A stretch of DNA of 39,991 bases from DATAES01 sp036493595 (GCA_036493595.1 DASXPN010000059.1:1-39991); one strand, 5' to 3'. Shown: positions 8,530 through 15,382, counted from the first letter of the stretch. The notes: generated from the letters alone by a model not told the origin. Translations and numbers: made by a program.

Positions 8530-8799
8530 TCAGCGGCCGGGCGCGTCTGCCGCGACGACGGCCAAGTCGTCCTTCGCATGCACGACAGTCGGCGACAGAC
8601 CGGCGGCGCGCAGCCATGCCCGCTGATCGTGCAACGTGCTCGGCAGGTCGACTCCTGGCTCGAGCGGTACCGGGGCCTCGACGAGCACGGTCGGTACCAC
8701 GACGTCAGCGAAGACGAAGCGGCCGGCGGAAACGAGAACGCCGGCGACGCGAGCGAACAGGCTTGCCTTCGCGTCCGCATCGAGGTGGTGGTTCGACAT
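8530..8799 (-). pseudogene. Truncated class I SAM methyltransferase (C-terminal remnant)
   Basis: Only about 89 codons remain. The sequence (HHLDADAKASLFARVAGVL, then GRFVFADVVVP) matches the part of class I methyltransferases after the SAM-binding motifs: the HHL...K..LF.R helix, the GG/AGRFV.AD strand and a C-terminal WLRAAGLSPTVVHAKDDLAVV end. The N-terminal half with the glycine-rich SAM-binding loop is missing, and no other frame upstream supplies it because the adjoining DNA is a promoter region. A methyltransferase would not work like this, so it is either a decayed gene or a small stand-alone protein. ATG 8799 has GGGAGG upstream, so translation is possible. An upstream GTG at 8841 would overlap the operator. 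Confidence 0.6.
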
Positions 8800-8824
8800 C
8801 CGCACCTCCCGTCGTGTCGCAGGC

Positions 8825-8839
8825 GCAACCAATAGTTGC
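8825..8839. promoter_or_regulatory. Inverted repeat, candidate ArsR operator 1
   Basis: GCAAC-CAATA-GTTGC is a perfect 5-bp inverted repeat with 5-nt spacer, between the methyltransferase remnant and the SRPBCC-ArsR operon. It matches the second site 28-30 nt away in sequence and spacing. Confidence 0.6.
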
Positions 8840-8854
8840 ACAATGCGGCCTAAT

Positions 8855-8873
8855 GTGTAACTCTAGGTTGCAC
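8855..8873. promoter_or_regulatory. Inverted repeat, candidate ArsR operator 2
   Basis: GTGTAAC-TCTAG-GTTGCAC is a 7-bp inverted repeat with one mismatch and a 5-nt spacer, ending 15 nt before the start of the first SRPBCC gene. With site 1 it gives a consensus GTGCAAC-N5-GTTGCAC, as expected for a dimeric winged-helix repressor such as the ArsR protein encoded at the end of this operon. Confidence 0.65.
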
Positions 8874-8888
8874 GTCAAAGGAGGCGCA

Positions 8889-9344
8889 ATGGCAGACATA
8901 CGGCATCGAGTCGGGGTCAACGCACCGGTCGCGGAGGTGTATGACGCCGTCGCCACCAGAGAGGGCACCGAGCGTTGGTGGACGCGGGACGTCGAGGGCG
9001 AGGCACAGGTCGGCGGCGAGCTTGCGTTCCGCTTCGGACGTCCGGACCCGTCGGCAGTCATGCAGCTCGTCGAGCTCACGTCGCCGAGCCGCGTCGTGTG
9101 GCGGTGCGTTCGCGGACCGAACGAGTGGCTCGACACCACGGTCACCTTCGACTTGCGGGCGGAGGGCGACGAGACCGTCGTGGTGTTCACCCATGCGGGG
9201 TGGCGGGAGCCGGTCGAGTTCATGCACCACTGCAGTACCAAGTGGGGGATCTACCTTCTGAGCCTCAAGCACGGGCTCGAGGGTGCGAAGGCGACCCCGT
9301 GGCCGGACACCGAGAAGATCAGTAGCTGGGACGGAACACGATGA
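8889..9344 (+). CDS. SRPBCC (START-like) domain protein
   Basis: A 151-aa protein with the Bet v1/START-like fold that holds a hydrophobic ligand in a central cavity. Visible family features are the opening strand RHRVGVNAPVAEVYDAV, the helix TREGTERWWT, the strand pair around FRFGRPD, and the closing long helix beginning near HHCSTKWGIYLLSLK. ATG at 8889 is preceded by AAAGGAGG five nucleotides upstream, so the in-frame codons further upstream are not used. It is the first gene of a three-gene operon with another SRPBCC gene (4-nt overlap) and an ArsR repressor, a conserved actinobacterial arrangement. Ligand unknown. Confidence 0.87.
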   Translation: MADIRHRVGVNAPVAEVYDAVATREGTERWWTRDVEGEAQVGGELAFRFGRPDPSAVMQLVELTSPSRVVWRCVRGPNEWLDTTVTFDLRAEGDETVVVFTHAGWREPVEFMHHCSTKWGIYLLSLKHGLEGAKATPWPDTEKISSWDGTR

Positions 9345-9802
9345 GCGACCTGACCATCCAGCGCGAGATCGTCATCGATGCCCCCACCGAGATCGTGTGG
9401 CGCACGATTACCGAGCCCGACCAGATCGCGCAGTGGTTTGCCGATCGTGTCGAGCTCGACCTGCGGCCCGGCGGCAATGGCACATTCGTCTTCGAGGACC
9501 GCGCGACCGCGCAGGCGACCACGGCACCAATCGTGGTGGAAACCGTCGAGGCTCCGCACCGGTTCACGTTCCGATGGGGACATTCCGAAGGCGAACCGGC
9601 GAACGTCGGGAACTCGGTGCGCGTGGAGTTCACGCTTTCCGCGGAGAGCGGCGAGCGGACGCGACTTCGAGTCGTCGAGACCGGCCTCGACGACGTCGAA
9701 TGGCCGGACGATGAGAAGGCGCGATACGCGGAAGACCACCGCCACGGATGGTCCGTCCATGTCGGGCGACTCGGTGACCTGCTGGGCACCCCGACAGGAT
9801 GA
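9341..9802 (+). CDS. SRPBCC / AHSA1-like domain protein
   Basis: A 153-aa START-like domain protein of the AHSA1 (activator of Hsp90 ATPase homologue 1-like) type. It starts with the typical strand IQREIVIDAPTEIVWRTIT, then PDQIAQWFADRVELDLRPGG, a FEDR segment and a C-terminal helix (HRHGWSVHVGRLGDLL). Overlaps of ATGA at both ends join it to the previous SRPBCC gene and to the ArsR gene, so the three are translated together. In related systems the ArsR gene adjoins an AHSA1 gene and represses the operon; the ligand sensed or handled is not known. Confidence 0.88.
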   Translation: MSDLTIQREIVIDAPTEIVWRTITEPDQIAQWFADRVELDLRPGGNGTFVFEDRATAQATTAPIVVETVEAPHRFTFRWGHSEGEPANVGNSVRVEFTLSAESGERTRLRVVETGLDDVEWPDDEKARYAEDHRHGWSVHVGRLGDLLGTPTG

Positions 9803-10152
9803 GAGCCGGAGCCGACGACGAGCTGTGGTCCGCGATCGCGGACCCTTCTCGCCGCCGGGTCCTCGACCTGCTCGTGCGCAACGGTGCAGGAACGGCGAGC
9901 GTGCTCGCGCAGGACGTGCCGTTCACGCGCCAAGCCGTCATCAAGCATCTGGCTGTTCTGGAACAAGCCGGCCTCGTCACTCGTCAGCGGGAAGGGCGCG
10001 AGGTGCGCTTCCACGTCGAGGCTGACCGTCTCGACGAGGCGACACGCGCCATGGCTCAGCTCGCGAACGAGTGGGACCGGCGGCTCGCGGGAATCAAGCG
10101 ACTCGCGGAAACCGCGCATCGCGAGGCGAAGAGCCGGGATCGACGGCACTGA
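9799..10152 (+). CDS. ArsR-family transcriptional repressor
   Basis: Small winged-helix DNA-binding protein (117 aa). The ArsR domain covers about residues 5-85: ADPSRRRVLDLLVRNG, recognition helix FTRQAVIKHLAVLEQAGLV and wing TRQREGREVRFHVE. No CXC or other metal-binding cysteine pattern is present, placing it with the non-metal ArsR proteins that accompany SRPBCC/AHSA1 genes. It is the last gene of the operon and starts by an ATGA overlap. The two GTGCAAC-N5-GTTGCAC-type sites ahead of the operon are its likely binding sites, giving autoregulation (inference from position and symmetry). Confidence 0.92.
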   Translation: MRAGADDELWSAIADPSRRRVLDLLVRNGAGTASVLAQDVPFTRQAVIKHLAVLEQAGLVTRQREGREVRFHVEADRLDEATRAMAQLANEWDRRLAGIKRLAETAHREAKSRDRRH

Positions 10153-10207
10153 GACTTCCGATGGCCACGCGCTCGCTCGGTCGCGCGCCGCTGGCGGTGT
10201 GAACGCC

Positions 10208-10244
10208 TGGGCGATCTGTCATCGTCGCGATGACGGAACGCCCA
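10208..10244. repeat. Nested inverted repeat upstream of XdhC
   Basis: An inner perfect repeat GTCATCG-TCG-CGATGAC (10218-10234) is enclosed by TGGGCG (10208-10213) and CGCCCA (10239-10244), with 4-nt internal loops on both sides. It lies 55 nt after the ArsR stop and 86 nt before the XdhC start; it could terminate the former or be an operator for the latter. Confidence 0.45.
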
Positions 10245-10317
10245 AGCGAGGTGAAGCGGAACGGGTGGGCTCGCCCGTTTGCCTCGAGTCGCGGCCCACG
10301 CTGCGCCGTCGCTCTCT

Positions 10318-10323
10318 TAGGCT
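10318..10323 (+). promoter_or_regulatory. -10-like hexamer for leaderless XdhC transcript
   Basis: TAGGCT lies 6 nt before the GTG start at 10330, the spacing expected if transcription begins at the start codon itself. No Shine-Dalgarno sequence is visible. Confidence 0.45.
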
Positions 10324-10329
10324 CGCGGT

Positions 10330-11277
10330 GTGTACGGGATCGCACTCAGCGTTCAGGCTTGTGTTCGCGCCGGCACGAGGGTCGACGTCGCGTGGGTGGT
10401 CGAGACGCACGGGTTCAGTGCGCGTGATCGCACCGACGCACTCGCCATCACCCCCGGCGGCGGCCGTGTCGGGTCTCTGGTCTCCGGCGCGCTCGACGCT
10501 CAAATGGCCGACCTCGCGGCAACAGGCAGCGCGCACGGCCGCCTCGTCGACGTAGAGGTGGGCGACGTCGACGCGCTCGTCGCCGGGCTCTCCTGTGGCG
10601 GCGACGCCCGCTGCCTGTTGCTGCCGGCGGGCGAGCTCCCGGCGGAGCTGTGGGAGCTGCTGATCGCGCGGGAGCCGGTCTGCCTGATCTCGCAGCGAGA
10701 GGGCGACACGGTCACCTCGACCACGTTGTTCACCTCCGGCAACATCGACGAGGCGGGCGACGACGCGGCGCGCGTGTTCGGCCGTGGCGTGGCCGAGACG
10801 GTCGTGTCCGACGATCGCATCGTCACCGTGTTGTGGCCCGTTCCGAAGCTCGTGATCGTGGGTGCCGGCGCGGTCGCGGAGGCGCTGGTCGACGCGGCAG
10901 CGTTGCTCGGCTGGCAGTCACAGATCATCAACGACGTCGACACGGCCACCGGAGTGATCGCCGGTCTCGCCGTGCTCGACAAGCTCGTGGTGATCAGCCA
11001 CGATCACGAGTTCGCGGGCCGAGCACTCGCGGCTGCTCTGTCGAGCGCCGTCGGCTACATCGGCGCGCTCGGCTCGCGCCGAACGCAACAGGGACGCGCT
11101 GACTGGCTCGCATACCGAGGCATCACCGACCTCGCGCGGATCCATGGTCCGGCCGGGTTGGACATCGGAGCCAACACACCCCCGGAGATTGCCGTGTCGA
11201 TCCTCGCCGAGGCACTGTCCACCGCCAAGGGATCGAGCACGCAGTCATTGCGCGGGCGCACCGGTTCCATCCACTGA
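10330..11277 (+). CDS. XdhC/CoxI-family molybdoenzyme maturation protein
   Basis: Member of the XdhC/CoxI family, which binds molybdenum cofactor and helps to load or sulfurate it in xanthine dehydrogenase-type enzymes. The 315-aa protein has an N-terminal XdhC_CoxI domain (ETHGFSARDRTDALAITPGG, residues 25-44) and a C-terminal Rossmann domain starting KLVIVGAGAVAEALVDAA (173-190), with YIGALGSRR and the family's closing GLDIGANTPPEIAVSILAEA. The N-terminal glycine/cysteine motif seen in many XdhC proteins (GGC) is replaced by SGALDAQ, unlike the second XdhC copy at 16478-17437. GTG 10330 is chosen for its close -10-like TAGGCT. It opens the plus-strand half of the CO dehydrogenase locus. Confidence 0.88.
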   Translation: MYGIALSVQACVRAGTRVDVAWVVETHGFSARDRTDALAITPGGGRVGSLVSGALDAQMADLAATGSAHGRLVDVEVGDVDALVAGLSCGGDARCLLLPAGELPAELWELLIAREPVCLISQREGDTVTSTTLFTSGNIDEAGDDAARVFGRGVAETVVSDDRIVTVLWPVPKLVIVGAGAVAEALVDAAALLGWQSQIINDVDTATGVIAGLAVLDKLVVISHDHEFAGRALAAALSSAVGYIGALGSRRTQQGRADWLAYRGITDLARIHGPAGLDIGANTPPEIAVSILAEALSTAKGSSTQSLRGRTGSIH

Positions 11278-11298
11278 CCGTGGAATCCCGGTTCGCCG

Positions 11299-11304
11299 TA
11301 GACT
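11299..11304 (+). promoter_or_regulatory. -10-like hexamer upstream of the 88-aa gene
   Basis: TAGACT lies 7 nt before ATG 11312, again the geometry of a leaderless transcript. A weak CTGACC at 11274-11279 could serve as a -35 element, with 19-nt spacing. Confidence 0.45.
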
Positions 11305-11311
11305 GGCTGCG

Positions 11312-11578
11312 ATGACTCATCAAGCCGATGAAGCAGAAGCACGCGAGGTACTCCGCGCCGTGTGGGCGGCTCAGGGTGAGCAGGGAGCCGACCTCGACGA
11401 GGACTGCAGCCCCACCAAGTCGTGCAAGAACATGCGAGAGGTCAGCTTCGACGGGCTGGCGGAGCCCGGTAGCGACGTGGGTGACGCGTGGCGCGAACGT
11501 TTGGCGCGCGAGGGAAAGCTGAGCGCTTCTCGCGGCAGCGTCCACGACCTCGTGTTCGGTCCGGCCGAGTCACGCTGA
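11312..11578 (+). CDS. Uncharacterised 88-aa protein in the cox locus
   Basis: I do not recognise this family. The protein is acidic and soluble, with no membrane segment: an N-terminal Ala/Glu-rich helix (MTHQADEAEAREVLRAVWAA) then a short cysteine-containing segment, CSPTKSCKNM, and a charged C-terminal half (WRERLAREGKL). ATG 11312 is supported by the TAGACT box 7 nt upstream; the frame is open further upstream but only inside the XdhC gene. It sits between the XdhC and MoxR ATPase genes of the CO dehydrogenase accessory cluster, with its own apparent promoter, so a role in CODH expression or maturation is possible but not shown. Confidence 0.65.
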   Translation: MTHQADEAEAREVLRAVWAAQGEQGADLDEDCSPTKSCKNMREVSFDGLAEPGSDVGDAWRERLAREGKLSASRGSVHDLVFGPAESR

Positions 11579-11633
11579 TCCCGGAGCCAGGTTCGGCGCC
11601 CGGCGAATCGATGGGCGTAGCGACGGGCGCATC

Positions 11634-12524
11634 GTGAGCGACGGCGAGCGACAGCGGCCTGCGACCGTCGCCGACCTGACCGGGTTGCTGCGCAGCGGCG
11701 GCTACCTCGCCGATCGTGGATTGGGGACCGCGCTGTTCGTGTCGATGTCACTCGGCCGCCCGATCCTGCTCGAGGGCGAGGTCGGTGTCGGCAAGACCGA
11801 AGTGGCGAAGGTGCTCGCGTCGGTCTTCGGCCGTCGCTTGATCCGCCTCCAGTGCTACGAGGGCATCGACACCAACCAAGCCCTGTACGAGTGGGACTAC
11901 GCCCGACAGATGCTGCAGATCCGCGCGCTGTCGGAACGACAGATCGAGGACGACGACGCGGTCGACAAGCTGTTCGGTCCGAGGTTCCTGCTCGAGCGCC
12001 CGCTGCTCGAGGCGGTGCGCGCCGGCGACCAGGCCGTCCTGCTGATCGACGAGATCGATCGTGCCGACGACGAGTTCGAGGCGTTCCTGCTCGAGCTGCT
12101 CTCGGACTTCCAGATCACCATCCCCGAGATCGGAACCATCGCCGCGTCGACGCCGCCGATGGTCGTCCTCACCTCCAACCGCACCCGCGAGCTGCACGAC
12201 GCGCTGAAGCGCCGCTGCCTCTACCACTGGGTTGGCTACCCGAGTCCCGAGCGTGAAGTCGAGATCATCCTCGTGCGGGCGCCCGGGGTGTCCGAGACAC
12301 TGGCGCGCAAGGTCGTCGCCGCCGTCAACAGGTTGCGCGAGCTCGAGTTGGCCAAGCCGCCGGGGGTGGCGGAGACGCTCGACTGGGTCGCGACGCTCGG
12401 TGTCCTCGGTGCGACCGACCTCGATGCCGGCATCGTCGACGACACGCTCGGCGCGGTCGTGAAGGAGCGTGACGATCTCGATCTCGTGCGCGAGAACCTG
12501 GAGGAGATCGCCTCCGGTGCCTGA
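11634..12524 (+). CDS. coxD: CoxD-like MoxR AAA+ ATPase
   Basis: AAA+ chaperone ATPase of the MoxR group, 296 aa. CoxD of Oligotropha is needed to build the [CuSMoO2] site of CO dehydrogenase, acting with CoxE and CoxF. Visible motifs are Walker A GEVGVGKT (48-55), Walker B VLLIDEID (135-142), the sensor-1 asparagine in VLTSNRTRELHDALKRRCLYH with the arginine finger region, and a C-terminal lid domain. The length equals that of known CoxD proteins. GTG 11634 is the start that leaves a normal N-terminus. The CoxE gene begins inside its last codons (8-nt overlap), so the two are translationally coupled. Confidence 0.9.
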   Translation: MSDGERQRPATVADLTGLLRSGGYLADRGLGTALFVSMSLGRPILLEGEVGVGKTEVAKVLASVFGRRLIRLQCYEGIDTNQALYEWDYARQMLQIRALSERQIEDDDAVDKLFGPRFLLERPLLEAVRAGDQAVLLIDEIDRADDEFEAFLLELLSDFQITIPEIGTIAASTPPMVVLTSNRTRELHDALKRRCLYHWVGYPSPEREVEIILVRAPGVSETLARKVVAAVNRLRELELAKPPGVAETLDWVATLGVLGATDLDAGIVDDTLGAVVKERDDLDLVRENLEEIASGA

Positions 12525-13647
12525 GAGGGCGCCGTTCGTCGCCATGCTCGTCGGCTTCGGCCACGAGCTGCGGGCCGCGGGCGTACCGGTCGGATCTGGA
12601 GACGTCACGACCTACTCCATGGCGATGGCCGCGCTCGAACCGACCGATCTGCGCGATCTGTATTGGGCAGGACGGACGACGTTGGTCACTCGCCGCGATC
12701 AGATCCCGGTGTACGACCGCGTCTTCCGGCAGTTCTTCCTCGACGAGCACCTCGCAACCGACGATTCGCTGAAGCTGGCGATCCGGGCATCGACGGACGC
12801 GCAAGCGGCGCTCGAGATACCGGCCACCGAGCCGGGTCGCGACGGCGAGAACGACGACGAGGCTCGGCTGGGATACATGGCCTCCGATGTCGAGATCCTG
12901 CGCAACAAGTCGTTCGCGGCGTGCACGCCCGAAGAGCTCGCCGCGTTGCGACGCATCATGACGCGCATCCGGCTCACACCACCGCGCCGTCGCTCCCGTC
13001 GCACCTCGCGAGCACGGACCGGTCACCGACCGGACATGCGCCGCACCGTACGCGAGACGATGCGCACCCACGGCGAACCATCCGAGCTCCACTGGCGCCG
13101 ACGGCGGCTGCGGCTGCGCCCACTCATCCTGATCCTCGACGTATCGGGCTCGATGTCGGACTACTCGCGCAACCTGCTGCAGTTCGCGTACTCGACGCGA
13201 CGGGCGGCGTCGCGCGTCGAGGTGTTCTGCTTCGGGACGCGACTGACCCGCATCACGAAGGCCCTCGAAAGGCGCCGGATCGACGAGGCGATGGAGCAGG
13301 CCGCGACCGCGGTGTTCGATTGGGAAGGAGGGACGCGCATCGGCGACTCGCTCGACGCGTTCGTGCGAGGGTGGGGACGCAGCGGTGTCTGCCGCGGTGG
13401 CATCGTCGTGATCTGTTCCGACGGTCTCGATCGAGGTGATCCCGCCGTGCTCGCATCCGCGATGGAGCGGCTGTCGCGCCTCGCCCATCGCGTCGTGTGG
13501 ATGAACCCGCACAAAGGGCACGACCGCGAGTTCCGTCCGAGCACACTCGGGATGATGGTCGCCGCGCCGTATGTCGACCTGCTGCTGTCCGGGCACGACC
13601 TGCGCAGCCTCGAAGAGTTCGCCGCCTTGCTTCCGGCACTCAGCTGA
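12517..13647 (+). CDS. coxE: CoxE-like VWA domain protein
   Basis: Von Willebrand factor A domain protein (376 aa) that partners MoxR ATPases in metalloenzyme maturation; in CO-oxidising bacteria CoxE acts with CoxD in copper insertion into CO dehydrogenase. The N-terminal half is helical (GFGHELRAAGVPVGSGDV, YWAGRTTLVTRRDQIPVYDR). A very basic stretch (about 153-200, rich in Arg) precedes the VWA domain, whose MIDAS motif DVSGSMS is at 208-214, with the threonine in GGTRIGDSL and the aspartate in ICSDGLDRGD. GTG 12517 lies within the end of coxD; the frame is open further upstream but that part is coxD sequence. The next gene starts at the TGATG junction. Confidence 0.9.
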   Translation: MPERAPFVAMLVGFGHELRAAGVPVGSGDVTTYSMAMAALEPTDLRDLYWAGRTTLVTRRDQIPVYDRVFRQFFLDEHLATDDSLKLAIRASTDAQAALEIPATEPGRDGENDDEARLGYMASDVEILRNKSFAACTPEELAALRRIMTRIRLTPPRRRSRRTSRARTGHRPDMRRTVRETMRTHGEPSELHWRRRRLRLRPLILILDVSGSMSDYSRNLLQFAYSTRRAASRVEVFCFGTRLTRITKALERRRIDEAMEQAATAVFDWEGGTRIGDSLDAFVRGWGRSGVCRGGIVVICSDGLDRGDPAVLASAMERLSRLAHRVVWMNPHKGHDREFRPSTLGMMVAAPYVDLLLSGHDLRSLEEFAALLPALS

Positions 13648-13925
13648 TGCGCTGGAGCGTTGCGCTCGTGGCGGACGGCGACCGTGTGCTCACGCGCGAA
13701 GAGATCGTCGAGCTGGCCGACGCTGTCGCCGTGCACCGCGGGATCGCGTCGGGTATCGGCACGACGAGCTACGGCGCACAACTCGTCGTGGATGCGGGCG
13801 ACAGCGACGACGCGGTCGAGCTCGCCATCGCCGCGTTCGTGAGCGCCGCCGCGCGCGCGGGACTTCCGTCGTGGCCCGTCAGTCGCGCCGAAGCCATCAG
13901 CGAGGAAGCCGGGGACGACGAATGA
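13647..13925 (+). CDS. Uncharacterised 92-aa protein coupled to coxE
   Basis: Small acidic alpha/beta protein that I cannot assign. It begins MRWSVALVADGDRVLTREEI and continues with alternating helix and strand (VELADAVAVHRGIASGIGTTSYGAQ; LVVDAGDSDDAVELAIAAFVSAAARAG), which suggests a ferredoxin-like fold. There are no cysteines and no membrane segment. ATG 13647 shares one nucleotide with the coxE stop codon, and the next gene overlaps its stop by ATGA, so it is an integral part of the coxD-coxE operon. A maturation-related role is inference from position only. Confidence 0.75.
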   Translation: MRWSVALVADGDRVLTREEIVELADAVAVHRGIASGIGTTSYGAQLVVDAGDSDDAVELAIAAFVSAAARAGLPSWPVSRAEAISEEAGDDE

Positions 13926-14359
13926 TCCGTCTCGGGTCGCTGGCCGGCTATCCGTTCGAAGGTCCCCGCGCGCTGGCGGGATGGACGCCTCCGGCCGCCG
14001 CTGCCGTCTACGCCATCGTCTACAGGCCCGATCCCGACACCAAGCCGGACCAGTACGCCGTCGTCTACGTCGACCATTCCGACGACTTGTCGGCGGAGCG
14101 GTTCCCGTTCAACCATCCACGCGCCGCGTGTTGGATCCGCCGCGCCGGCGACAAGTACAAGGTCCACATCTGTACCTACGAGGTGCCAGGGGGGCTGCGC
14201 TCACATCGCGAGCAGATCGCCCGTGAGCTCACCGCGATCTACCACCCGGGTTGCAACACCGAGCAATACGACCCCGCGTGGAAGGACGAGTGGATCGGCG
14301 AGTACAAGGCCCCGACCGCCGGCCCCCTCACCACCGGACGAGACCCCCATCCGTCCTGA
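13922..14359 (+). CDS. GIY-YIG-like domain protein in the cox accessory operon
   Basis: A 145-aa protein whose pattern fits a divergent GIY-YIG domain: VYAIVY (29-34) in place of GIY, YAVVYVDHSDDL (45-56) in place of YIGxSxxL, an arginine at R60 (ERF), a histidine (H65), and the helix HREQIARELTAIYHPGCN (95-112) with the family's glutamate (E102) and asparagine (N112). The C-terminus has WKDEWIGEYKAP. GIY-YIG proteins are usually nucleases; the motif glycine of YIG is not preserved here, so nuclease activity is doubtful. It starts by ATGA overlap with the preceding gene and ends the coxD-coxE operon just before the hairpin at 14391-14418. Confidence 0.6.
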   Translation: MIRLGSLAGYPFEGPRALAGWTPPAAAAVYAIVYRPDPDTKPDQYAVVYVDHSDDLSAERFPFNHPRAACWIRRAGDKYKVHICTYEVPGGLRSHREQIARELTAIYHPGCNTEQYDPAWKDEWIGEYKAPTAGPLTTGRDPHPS

Positions 14360-14390
14360 CCCCACCGCCCCGCCGTTCCCAACTTCGGGT

Positions 14391-14418
14391 CCATTGCGGG
14401 GCTATGGCCCCGCAATGG
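14391..14418. terminator. Bidirectional hairpin between the two converging cox operons
   Basis: A perfect 12-bp stem CCATTGCGGGGC / GCCCCGCAATGG with a 4-nt loop TATG, placed 31 nt after the plus-strand stop (14359) and 16 nt from the minus-strand stop (14435). Its symmetry allows it to serve both strands. Confidence 0.75.
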
Positions 14419-14434
14419 CACCAACATTCAGCCT

Positions 14435-14803
14435 CTACTCGGCGGGTGAGTAGCCGACGGCGTCGTGGAATCGCGAGCGGCGGCGGCCGGCCGCGGGTCT
14501 GGCCACACGGGGTTTGTCGTTGACCGCCGGTTCGTAGGTGGCGCCCGCGACGATGCCTTCGGCCATGCCATAGAGCAGCGGCAGCGCGCCGGCGATGACA
14601 CCACCGGTGTGATTGATGTGCTCGACACCTGGTTCGATCACCTCGGCGTTGCGGACGATCTCGCCGACGATCTCGGCGCACTCCTCGAGGTTGGTGGCGA
14701 CGCGGGTGAGCTGACCGCCCACGACCCACAGATAGAAGGAGAGCCCGGCGATCAGCAGCGCGATGTCGACCACCGACAGCACGATCAACGTGTTCGTGCT
14801 CAT
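14435..14803 (-). CDS. Small single-pass membrane protein, cox array member 1
   Basis: A 122-aa protein with an N-terminal membrane segment (about residues 5-28), then an amphipathic stretch (QLTRVATNLEECAEIVGEIV) and EPGVEHINHTGGVIAGALPL, and a short basic C-terminal tail with Arg-rich AAGRRRSRFH. It is the last gene of the minus-strand cox operon and starts by an ATGA overlap with the preceding gene. The layout resembles the other four small proteins upstream (membrane helix plus a helical L/I/A-rich segment); member 4 also has a segment (PTVLPSVNANLKPV) resembling the EPGVEHINHTGG region. Family not recognised; DUF948-like proteins have a similar plan. No function is assigned. Confidence 0.75.
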   Translation of the reverse strand: MSTNTLIVLSVVDIALLIAGLSFYLWVVGGQLTRVATNLEECAEIVGEIVRNAEVIEPGVEHINHTGGVIAGALPLLYGMAEGIVAGATYEPAVNDKPRVARPAAGRRRSRFHDAVGYSPAE

Positions 14804-15099
14804 GAGCGCACCTTCCCCAAGACCCGTCCGAGGAAGAGGTGATGCTCCAGGCCTTCCGCCAGCACGGCATCCACACCGGCGGCGGTCTGGGCGATCAACG
14901 CGGTGTCCGCGGTGTTGGTCGCCGCCTGCTGCAACGTCGCGTGGATCTCGACGACGCGCCGGTCGATCGTCCGCACCAGCAGGACGAGGATCGTCAGCAG
15001 CGCGGCGACCGCGAGCACGACGACGAAACCACCGATGACCGCGCCCACCCAGAGATCGTGTTGTGTACCCGTCAATGCGAGAGTCATTTCGCTCGACAC
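14800..15099 (-). CDS. Small single-pass membrane protein, cox array member 2
   Basis: A 99-aa protein with one membrane segment (about 17-42) and a following segment RTIDRRVVEIHATLQQAATN then TADTALIAQTAAGVDAVLAE, ending GLEHHLFLGRVLGKVRS. The stretch IxxxLxxxxxNTAxxA.....T.AAGV....GLE is shared with member 3, which shows the two are paralogues. GTG 15099 follows the previous stop by 1 nt; ATG 15087 is an alternative. Neighbours are members 1 and 3 of the array. Function unknown; position suggests a link to membrane association of CO dehydrogenase. Confidence 0.72.
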   Translation of the reverse strand: MSSEMTLALTGTQHDLWVGAVIGGFVVVLAVAALLTILVLLVRTIDRRVVEIHATLQQAATNTADTALIAQTAAGVDAVLAEGLEHHLFLGRVLGKVRS

Positions 15100-15100
15100 C

Positions 15101-15370
15101 TCAGCCCCCCAACCGATGGCGGCCGCGTTCGAGGCCGGCGATGATCACGCCGGCCGCTTCGTTCGTCACTCGCAACTGCGCGAGCGCGGCGGTGTTGTGG
15201 ACCGACTCGGTGAGGCTGTCGTCGATGTCCTTCGCTTGCTTGCCGATCGAGTGGGCGAGCAACAGGATCGGCACCACGAGAGCAACCACGACTCCGACGA
15301 CGACGGCGCCGATGACGTAGCCGATCGTCCAACTGGTGGTGGAGGCGCTGGTTGACGCGAGCATGTGCAT
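15101..15370 (-). CDS. Small single-pass membrane protein, cox array member 3
   Basis: An 89-aa protein with one membrane segment (about 15-39, YVIGAVVVGVVVALVVPILL) and a C-terminal part KDIDDSLTESVHNTAALAQL then RVTNEAAGVIIAGLERGR that aligns with member 2 (shared NTA, AAGV and GLE). ATG 15370 has AGGAGG upstream. It has no cysteine and no known motif. It probably forms a membrane-bound helical hairpin or oligomer with its neighbours, which is speculation. Confidence 0.72.
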   Translation of the reverse strand: MHMLASTSASTTSWTIGYVIGAVVVGVVVALVVPILLLAHSIGKQAKDIDDSLTESVHNTAALAQLRVTNEAAGVIIAGLERGRHRLGG

Positions 15371-15382
15371 GGTCGCCGCCTC

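Noticed and set aside
8451..8888. In-frame extension upstream of the first SRPBCC gene.
   Set aside because: Arg/Pro-rich translation over the methyltransferase remnant and operators; AAAGGAGG directly before ATG 8889 marks the real start.
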